44,312 bases of DNA, taken from Bacteroidales bacterium. GTDB taxonomy: Bacteria; Bacteroidota; Bacteroidia; Bacteroidales; P3. A model generated the notes under the pieces. The model was not told where the DNA came from and did no database searches. It worked only from the letters and a program-made list of their open reading frames with translations. The stretch spans positions 1 to 44,312 of the forward strand of contig JAISLH010000037.1 of assembly GCA_031260565.1 (NCBI GenBank), written 5' to 3'. Below are positions 39,339 through 44,312 of the stretch, in pieces (the first letter of the stretch is position 1; every line of letters begins with the position of its first letter). A program made the position numbers and the translations under genes.

Positions 39339-40334
39339 TTATATTTGTTTTGTTAATTCATTAAATAAAATCTCTCTGTCTATCGGCACTACTCCTACCG
39401 ATTCGCATACCAAGCCTCCTGCTAAGTTGCTTATCATAGCAATATCCACTGCTTCCATACCAAGAGCTAAGCAAAGCGAAGCAACACTTATAACAGTGTC
39501 TCCAGCACCACTCACATCAGAAATCTGCCTTAAATGAGCCGAAAGAAAACAAGATTTTACAGTCTGCTTACCATAATCCACCATAAAGACACCTTTGTCA
39601 CTCAAGGTAACAAAAACTTTTTCTATTTTGTGCCTGTCGTGTAGTAAATCTGTAGCCTTTCGCAAAGTTTCTTCATTTATCGTGTCTATTTCTGTCTTCA
39701 GCCCTTCTTTTAGCTCTTTTAGGTTTGGCTTAAACAAAGTTATGTTATCGTAGTTAAGAAAATTGCGTTTCTTAGGGTCAGCTGCCGTAGGAATTTTATT
39801 ACTCTTAGCTTTTGCCACAACGCTTTCTATTATGTTTTTAGTTATAACGCCCTTGTCATAATCCTGAAATATAATAGCGTCTATGCGTTTGGTGGCAATA
39901 ATATCAAATATTGCTTTAAGCAATATGGCTTCCTCTTCTTTCAAAATGTCCTTGTCCGTTTCCTCATCAACCCTTAACATTTGCGAATAGCCACTCAACA
40001 CTCTCGTTTTGGTTGTTGTCTGTCTCGTTTGTGAAGTTACAATACCCTTAATCGACAATCCGCTCTCTTGCATTAAAGACAAAAGCAGTTCTCCGCTTGC
40101 ATCCTCTCCAACAATAGAGCAAAGAATAGGTTCCGCTCCCATAGCTGCTACGTTCAAAGCAACATTGGCAGCACCTCCAAGCCTACTTTCTTTTTTGGCA
40201 ATAGTGCATACTGGAACGGGGGCTTCGGGAGAAATTCTCTCAACCTTTCCCCACATATAAGAATCTACCATAACGTCCCCTATTATGAGGATATTAAGGC
40301 GTGAAAAGCGTTGAAAAATCTCTTTATAATCCAT
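39339..40334 (-). CDS. hldA: D-glycero-beta-D-manno-heptose-7-phosphate kinase
   Basis: A 331-residue PfkB-family kinase making heptose 1,7-bisphosphate for ADP-heptose and LPS core. N-terminal LIIGDVMVDSYMWGKVERIS and PEAPVPVC are typical of RfaE/HldE domain I. RLGGAANVALNVAAMGAEP is the glycine-rich sugar-binding region, and DVSGAGDTVISVASLCLAL has the catalytic Asp and anion hole (GAGD). The nucleotidyltransferase half of bifunctional HldE is absent, so HldC should be encoded elsewhere. In the operon after ansA (5-base gap). Confidence 0.92.
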   Translation of the reverse strand: MDYKEIFQRFSRLNILIIGDVMVDSYMWGKVERISPEAPVPVCTIAKKESRLGGAANVALNVAAMGAEPILCSIVGEDASGELLLSLMQESGLSIKGIVTSQTRQTTTKTRVLSGYSQMLRVDEETDKDILKEEEAILLKAIFDIIATKRIDAIIFQDYDKGVITKNIIESVVAKAKSNKIPTAADPKKRNFLNYDNITLFKPNLKELKEGLKTEIDTINEETLRKATDLLHDRHKIEKVFVTLSDKGVFMVDYGKQTVKSCFLSAHLRQISDVSGAGDTVISVASLCLALGMEAVDIAMISNLAGGLVCESVGVVPIDREILFNELTKQI

Positions 40335-40339
40335 TTTCT

Positions 40340-41350
40340 TTATTTTGTTATTTCACCTCTTAAATTCGTTGTCAAAAGTTCTCTAATCAATGCCTTGTCT
40401 TCATAGTTTCCGAGCAAGAACATCAATTTTGCAAGAGCCGCCTCTGTCGTTATATCATAACCAGATAAGACTCCAATGTCCATCAGCTGCTGGCTTGTCT
40501 GATAATGACCCATCACAACTGAGCCTGCCTTGCATTGAGTAACATTATAAACGATGATACCTTTGTTTATAGTATGTTTAATTAAATCAATAAACCATTT
40601 TTCTGTTGGAGCGTTGCCACTGCCGTATGTTTCAAGTATCACAGCCTGCAAGCCTTCGGTGTCAAGCATTGCTTCAAGATATTGTAGCTTTAAGGCAGGG
40701 TGAATTTTTACTATTACAACATCATCACATAAGTTTTTGTATGCCTTCATCCTTCCCTGAGGCATTGCCAATACCAAATGACTCTTATAAGTTATATTGA
40801 TACCGACCTTAGCCAGTGAAGGGTAATTGCCGGAATAAAAAGCCTCAAAATATTCCGCATTTATCTTTGTTGTACGATTTGCTCTGAATAGTTTGTTGTC
40901 AAAGAAAACGCAGACCTCAGGTAGTTCCACCTCATTGTTAGCGGCAATTTCTATAGCCGAAATAATGTTCTCTCGTCCGTCTGTGCGGATTGCGTCAAGC
41001 GGAAGTTGAGAACCAGTAAGGATTATGGGCTTTGACAAGTTTTCAATCATAAATGACAAAGCCGAAGCAGTGTAACTCATCGTGTCTGTGCCGTGAAGAA
41101 CGACAAAACCATCATAATCGTTATAGTTTTTCTCAATAACACCAACCAATTGAGACCAAAACTCAGGCTTCATATTGGAAGAATCTATGATATGTTCAAA
41201 TTTAAATGTACTAATATTGCAGTCTAATTTCTTCAAAGGAGGCACAACTTCAGATATTTGCTCCAAATCAAAAGGCATCAGTGAGCCCGTAACAGAGTCT
41301 TTCACCATTCCGATAGTACCACCTGTGTAAATGACTAAAATTTTCTTCAT
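40340..41350 (-). CDS. ansA: L-asparaginase, cytoplasmic type I
   Basis: A 336-residue enzyme hydrolysing asparagine to aspartate and ammonia. The N-terminal IYTGGTIGM has the catalytic Thr, FVVLHGTDTMSYTASALSFM the second Thr-Asp motif, and GSQLPLDAIRTDGRENIISA the family's Lys/Asp site region. It has no signal peptide, hence cytoplasmic. It leads the operon ansA-hldA-adh-porT. A -7 box TAATTTTG is at 41371-41378, ~21 bases upstream. Aspartate is also the substrate of NadB at 33,312, but that gene is transcribed separately. Confidence 0.95.
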   Translation of the reverse strand: MKKILVIYTGGTIGMVKDSVTGSLMPFDLEQISEVVPPLKKLDCNISTFKFEHIIDSSNMKPEFWSQLVGVIEKNYNDYDGFVVLHGTDTMSYTASALSFMIENLSKPIILTGSQLPLDAIRTDGRENIISAIEIAANNEVELPEVCVFFDNKLFRANRTTKINAEYFEAFYSGNYPSLAKVGINITYKSHLVLAMPQGRMKAYKNLCDDVVIVKIHPALKLQYLEAMLDTEGLQAVILETYGSGNAPTEKWFIDLIKHTINKGIIVYNVTQCKAGSVVMGHYQTSQQLMDIGVLSGYDITTEAALAKLMFLLGNYEDKALIRELLTTNLRGEITK

Positions 41351-41370
41351 AAGAGGCGAAATTGAGGGTG

Positions 41371-41378
41371 CAAAATTA
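41371..41378 (-). promoter_or_regulatory. -7 promoter box of the ansA operon
   Basis: The minus strand reads TAATTTTG then CACCC. Confidence 0.65.
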
Positions 41379-41546
41379 CAACTTTTTGAGCAAATAACCT
41401 GTATATTCTCAAAATTTATTATTATTTAGTATCAATTTATAGTATTCTTTCGGCGTTTTATCTTATAAAAGCAATAACTCATTTCAACAAACTGTTATGG
41501 TATTTTATTCTAGCAAAATACTACTAAGAGTAGCGGCATAAAAGGA

Positions 41547-41576
41547 AAGCGAAGTCATAGAAATATGACTTCGCTT
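41547..41576 (-). terminator. Intrinsic terminator of mreB
   Basis: AAGCGAAGTCATA and TATGACTTCGCTT (13-bp perfect stem, loop GAAA). On the minus strand TTTCCTTTT follows. It separates mreB from the ansA operon; the 41379-41546 spacer shows nothing else. Confidence 0.8.
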
Positions 41577-41601
41577 GTTGTATTTTGTCTTAACGATTGC
41601 T

Positions 41602-42624
41602 TTATTTGATTAAGAAAGTAAATTTATCATAGTTTTTAAGGGCTATTCCCGTACCGCGAGCCACTGCTTTCAATGGGTCATCGGCTACATGAATAGCGAG
41701 CTTTGTCTTTTGGCTTATTCTCTTGTCCAAACCTCTGAGTAACGAACCACCACCTGCAAGGTATATTCCCGTATGATAGATGTCAGAAGCAAGCTCTGGT
41801 GGCGTCAAAGACAGGGCTTCCAAGATTGCACTCTCAACCTTGGCAATGGATTTGTCTAAAGCGTGAGCTATTTCCTTATAATTAACATACAACTCCTTTG
41901 GAATACCGGTCAAAACATCACGACCCTGAACAGCAAAGTCAGCAGGAGGATCATCTAACTCCGAAACTGCTGCTCCGCATTCAATCTTTATCTTCTCCGC
42001 CATACGTTCGCCGATATTGATATTATGTTGCTTCTTCATATACTCAATGATGTCGTTGTTGAACTCATCACCTGCTATACGTACTGACTTATTACAAACT
42101 ATGCCTCCCAAAGCTATGACAGCTATTTCAGACGTTCCACCTCCTATATCCACTATCATATTGCCAATAGGCTCAAGGACGTTGATACCAATACCTATTG
42201 CCGCTGCCATAGGTTCGTGAATCAGGCGAACATCTTTTGCTCCTGCCTGCTCGGCTGAGTCTCTAACAGCTCTCTCTTCCACATTAGTTATGCCGGAAGG
42301 GATACAAATCACCATCTTTAAGGCAGGAGGAATGAGGCTGTTTTTGGTTGGTATCATTTTTATAAACTCACGTATCATATCGTTGGCAACATCAAAATCG
42401 GCAATCACACCATCTTTTAGCGGTCTAATCGTTTTGATGTTCTCATGTGTTCTTCCGTGCATCATCATTGCCTTTTTCCCTACGGCAATGATTTTACCCG
42501 ATTTTCTGTCTATGGCAACTATTGACGGCTCATCAACAACTATCTTGTCGTTGCATATTATCACCGTGTTGGCTGTTCCTAAGTCTATGGCGACTTCTCT
42601 TGTTAAGAATGAAAATAAGCCCAT
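41602..42624 (-). CDS. mreB: Rod-shape-determining protein MreB
   Basis: A 340-residue actin homologue guiding lateral cell-wall synthesis. EVAIDLGTANTVIICNDKIV (phosphate 1), IVDIGGGTSEIAVIALGGIV (phosphate 2) and IYLAGGGSLLRGLDKRIS (adenosine) are all present, as is RPLKDGVIADFDV. The N-terminus MGLFSFLT is amphipathic and can bind membrane. In Bacteroidales mreB usually continues into mreC, mreD, pbp2 and rodA; here a terminator follows and the neighbour is ansA, so the cluster is split. It follows purH (79-base gap) but has its own -7 box TAACTTTG at 42678-42685. Confidence 0.97.
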   Translation of the reverse strand: MGLFSFLTREVAIDLGTANTVIICNDKIVVDEPSIVAIDRKSGKIIAVGKKAMMMHGRTHENIKTIRPLKDGVIADFDVANDMIREFIKMIPTKNSLIPPALKMVICIPSGITNVEERAVRDSAEQAGAKDVRLIHEPMAAAIGIGINVLEPIGNMIVDIGGGTSEIAVIALGGIVCNKSVRIAGDEFNNDIIEYMKKQHNINIGERMAEKIKIECGAAVSELDDPPADFAVQGRDVLTGIPKELYVNYKEIAHALDKSIAKVESAILEALSLTPPELASDIYHTGIYLAGGGSLLRGLDKRISQKTKLAIHVADDPLKAVARGTGIALKNYDKFTFLIK

Positions 42625-42677
42625 ATATTTTGCTGTTTTATTATTTTCTTGTTACAAATCACTATAAATAGCGGCTG

Positions 42678-42685
42678 CAAAGTTA
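42678..42685 (-). promoter_or_regulatory. -7 promoter box of mreB
   Basis: The minus strand reads TAACTTTG then CAGCC, 54 bases before the ATG. Confidence 0.6.
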
Positions 42686-42702
42686 TTATATTTTTTTGAC
42701 AT

Positions 42703-44226
42703 TTAGTGTTTGAAATGACGAAAACCTGTTATAGCCATTGCCATATTGTGTTGTTCGCAGTAGTCAATCGTCAGGTTGTCCTTAACCGAACCTCCGGGCT
42801 GAATAACACAATCAATACCTTCATTATGTGCAATTTCAACGCAATCAGGGAAAGGAAAAAAGGCATCAGAAGCCATAACCGCCCCCTGCAAATCAAAGTT
42901 GAAACTTTTAGCCTTGTCAATAGCCTGTCGCAACGCATCAACACGTGAAGTCTGTCCTGTGCCACTGGCACATAATTGCTTATCTTTTGCAAGCACTATG
43001 GCGTTTGATTTAGTGTGTTTAACCAATTTGTTTGCAAAAACCAAGTCTTGCTTTTGTTTTTCGCTCAAGACAACTTTTGTTATGCTTACCAAATCTTCAG
43101 CTTTTTCTACAACAGTGTCTTTATCTTGAACCAAAACCCCTTTTAGTGCTGAACGAAACTGCAAAGAAGATATTCCATTATGCTTTTGCTTCAATATAAT
43201 TCTGTTCTTTTTGGTTTTTAATATTGCCAAAGCTTCTTCGCTATAATCAGGGGCAATACATATTTCCATAAATAAGCTATTCATTGCTTCGGCAGTAGCT
43301 TTATCAATAGGGCGATTTGTAACTAAAACGCCGCCAAAAGCAGAGACAGGGTCGCATGCTAAAGCCGCAATATAGGCTTCACACAAATTCTCCCTGCATG
43401 CCACACCACAGGCATTGTTATGCTTTATGATGGCAAAGGTTGTTTCTTCAAAATCATTGATAAGACTAAACGCTGCGTCTATATCACCAATGTTATTATA
43501 CGAAATTTCTTTGCCGTGTAATTGTTCAAAGCAAGAGTCTATATTGCCATAGAAGAACATTCCCTTTTGGTGAGGGTTTTCTCCATAACGCAATGTTACT
43601 GCCTTGTTAAGACTTTGCCGAAAAGCAGGGATATGCTCTGTTTTGTTGAAATGGTTAAAGATCGCCGTATCATAATTAGAGGAGACCGCAAAAGCATAAG
43701 TTGCAAAACGCCTGCGAGTTTCCAAATCCGTTTTACCCTCATTAGTGTTAAGTATATCAAGCAATTCGCCATAGTAATCAACAGAAGGCACAATCAAAAC
43801 GTCATTAAAATTCTTCGCTGCAGCCCTTATCAACGAGATACCTCCAATATCTATCTTTTCTATAATATCTTCTTCCTTTGCCTGAGCGTCAGCGGCTGTC
43901 TTTTCAAAGGGATACAAATCTACGATAACCAAATCAATAGACGGAATTTCATATTTATCCATTTGAAGCTGGTCTTCCCGCAGCTCTCTTCTGGCAAGAA
44001 TACCGCCAAACACCTTAGGATGCAAGGTCTTAACCCGTCCGCCGAGAATGGAAGGGTAACCTGTCAAATCCTCTACTTTTTCTGCTTTTATGCCCAAAGA
44101 GGATATGAAATCAAAAGTTCCTCCTGTGGAAAAAATCTTTACATTCAGAGCGTCTAACCGCCTTACCAATTCATCTAATCCGTCCTTATAAAAGACTGAA
44201 ATCAAAGCACTTTCTATCCTTTTCAT
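42703..44226 (-). CDS. purH: Bifunctional AICAR formyltransferase/IMP cyclohydrolase
   Basis: A 507-residue enzyme performing the last two steps of IMP synthesis. The start is ATG 44226 (MKRIESALISVFYKDGL), because the promoter box TACCTTTG at 44255-44262 lies inside the longer frame beginning at 44283. The N-terminal MGS-like cyclohydrolase domain has VKIFSTGGTFDF and GYPSILGGRVKTLHPKVFGG. The C-terminal AICARFT domain has the catalytic Lys-His of AIIKHNNACGVA, ALACDPVSAFGGVLVTNRPI, and the end SDAFFPFPDCVE with NMAMAITGFRHFKH. In many Bacteroidales purH directly precedes mreB, as here. Confidence 0.97.
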   Translation of the reverse strand: MKRIESALISVFYKDGLDELVRRLDALNVKIFSTGGTFDFISSLGIKAEKVEDLTGYPSILGGRVKTLHPKVFGGILARRELREDQLQMDKYEIPSIDLVIVDLYPFEKTAADAQAKEEDIIEKIDIGGISLIRAAAKNFNDVLIVPSVDYYGELLDILNTNEGKTDLETRRRFATYAFAVSSNYDTAIFNHFNKTEHIPAFRQSLNKAVTLRYGENPHQKGMFFYGNIDSCFEQLHGKEISYNNIGDIDAAFSLINDFEETTFAIIKHNNACGVACRENLCEAYIAALACDPVSAFGGVLVTNRPIDKATAEAMNSLFMEICIAPDYSEEALAILKTKKNRIILKQKHNGISSLQFRSALKGVLVQDKDTVVEKAEDLVSITKVVLSEKQKQDLVFANKLVKHTKSNAIVLAKDKQLCASGTGQTSRVDALRQAIDKAKSFNFDLQGAVMASDAFFPFPDCVEIAHNEGIDCVIQPGGSVKDNLTIDYCEQHNMAMAITGFRHFKH

Positions 44227-44254
44227 CTTTAACTGTGGTATGTCTATCAGTTGG

Positions 44255-44262
44255 CAAAGGTA
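44255..44262 (-). promoter_or_regulatory. -7 promoter box of purH
   Basis: The minus strand reads TACCTTTG then CCAAC, 29 bases before the ATG at 44226. Confidence 0.7.
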
Positions 44263-44282
44263 TATAAAATTTCCGACAATCA

Positions 44283-44290
44283 TACCTTTG
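44283..44290 (+). promoter_or_regulatory. -7 promoter box of a gene beyond the window
   Basis: TACCTTTG then CTTC on the plus strand, divergent from purH. The gene it would serve lies past the right edge. Confidence 0.55.
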
Positions 44291-44312
44291 CTTCATTTTT
44301 CCCAAACCCTGC

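Overview
The window looks like a chromosomal segment of a low-GC member of the Bacteroidales (Bacteroidota). Many genes are preceded by the Bacteroidota -7 promoter box TAnnTTTG. The tmRNA carries a GENTYAFAA-type tag. The gene set includes a PorT-like type IX secretion protein, the L-aspartate oxidase NadB, an HU-related DNA-binding protein and OmpA/TPR envelope proteins, all typical of that order. I cannot name a species.

Layout. (1) Bases ~178-12,190 are a remnant of a Mu-like, contractile-tailed prophage. A leftward operon encodes protease/scaffold, capsid, a small linker, tail sheath, tail tube, a tail chaperone with a -1 frameshift, tape measure, a DUF6046-like protein and a broken baseplate hub. 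A rightward operon encodes a gp36-like protein, portal and MuF minor head protein. Two or three small cargo ('moron') genes with their own promoters sit inside. Terminase, transposase/integrase, lysis, the rest of the baseplate and the fibres are absent, and both ends look cut. (2) Bases ~12,200-13,480 are gene-poor and repeat-rich. (3) Bases 13,481-30,865 hold housekeeping and envelope genes: a TPR/OmpA-like lipoprotein, methylmalonyl-CoA mutase, an AsmA-like protein, two TPR proteins, an HU-like protein under a predicted sigma-54 promoter, an RluB-type pseudouridine synthase, HutI, YchF, GlyRS, a nitroreductase and a small membrane protein. (4) Bases 30,881-38,168 hold a GT9 glycosyltransferase, an OmpA protein, nadB, tmRNA, tRNA-Asp, an outer-membrane barrel and porT. 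(5) Bases 38,176-44,283 hold an ansA-hldA-adh-porT operon, mreB and purH.

The most unusual signal is a family of intergenic arrays in which a ~11-nt word, in either orientation, recurs at an almost exact 21-nt pitch (two turns of B-DNA). I find them at 12,942-13,190, 15,400-15,487, 17,996-18,226, 23,009-23,344, 30,004-30,410 and 35,840-35,960, often starting a few tens of bases after an intrinsic terminator. Three far-apart arrays share the 20-mer AGCGTCACGAAACGCCACTT or its complement. The coding region for the disordered N-terminus of the RluB-type protein has the same 21-nt pitch (a heptapeptide repeat). I do not recognise this as a named repeat family.

A second strong signal is a textbook -1 frameshift cassette at the end of the portal gene: slippery T TTT TTC, a 5-nt spacer and an 8-bp stem-loop. 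It leads into a MuF reading frame that has no start codon of its own, so it predicts a portal-MuF fusion of about 828 residues.
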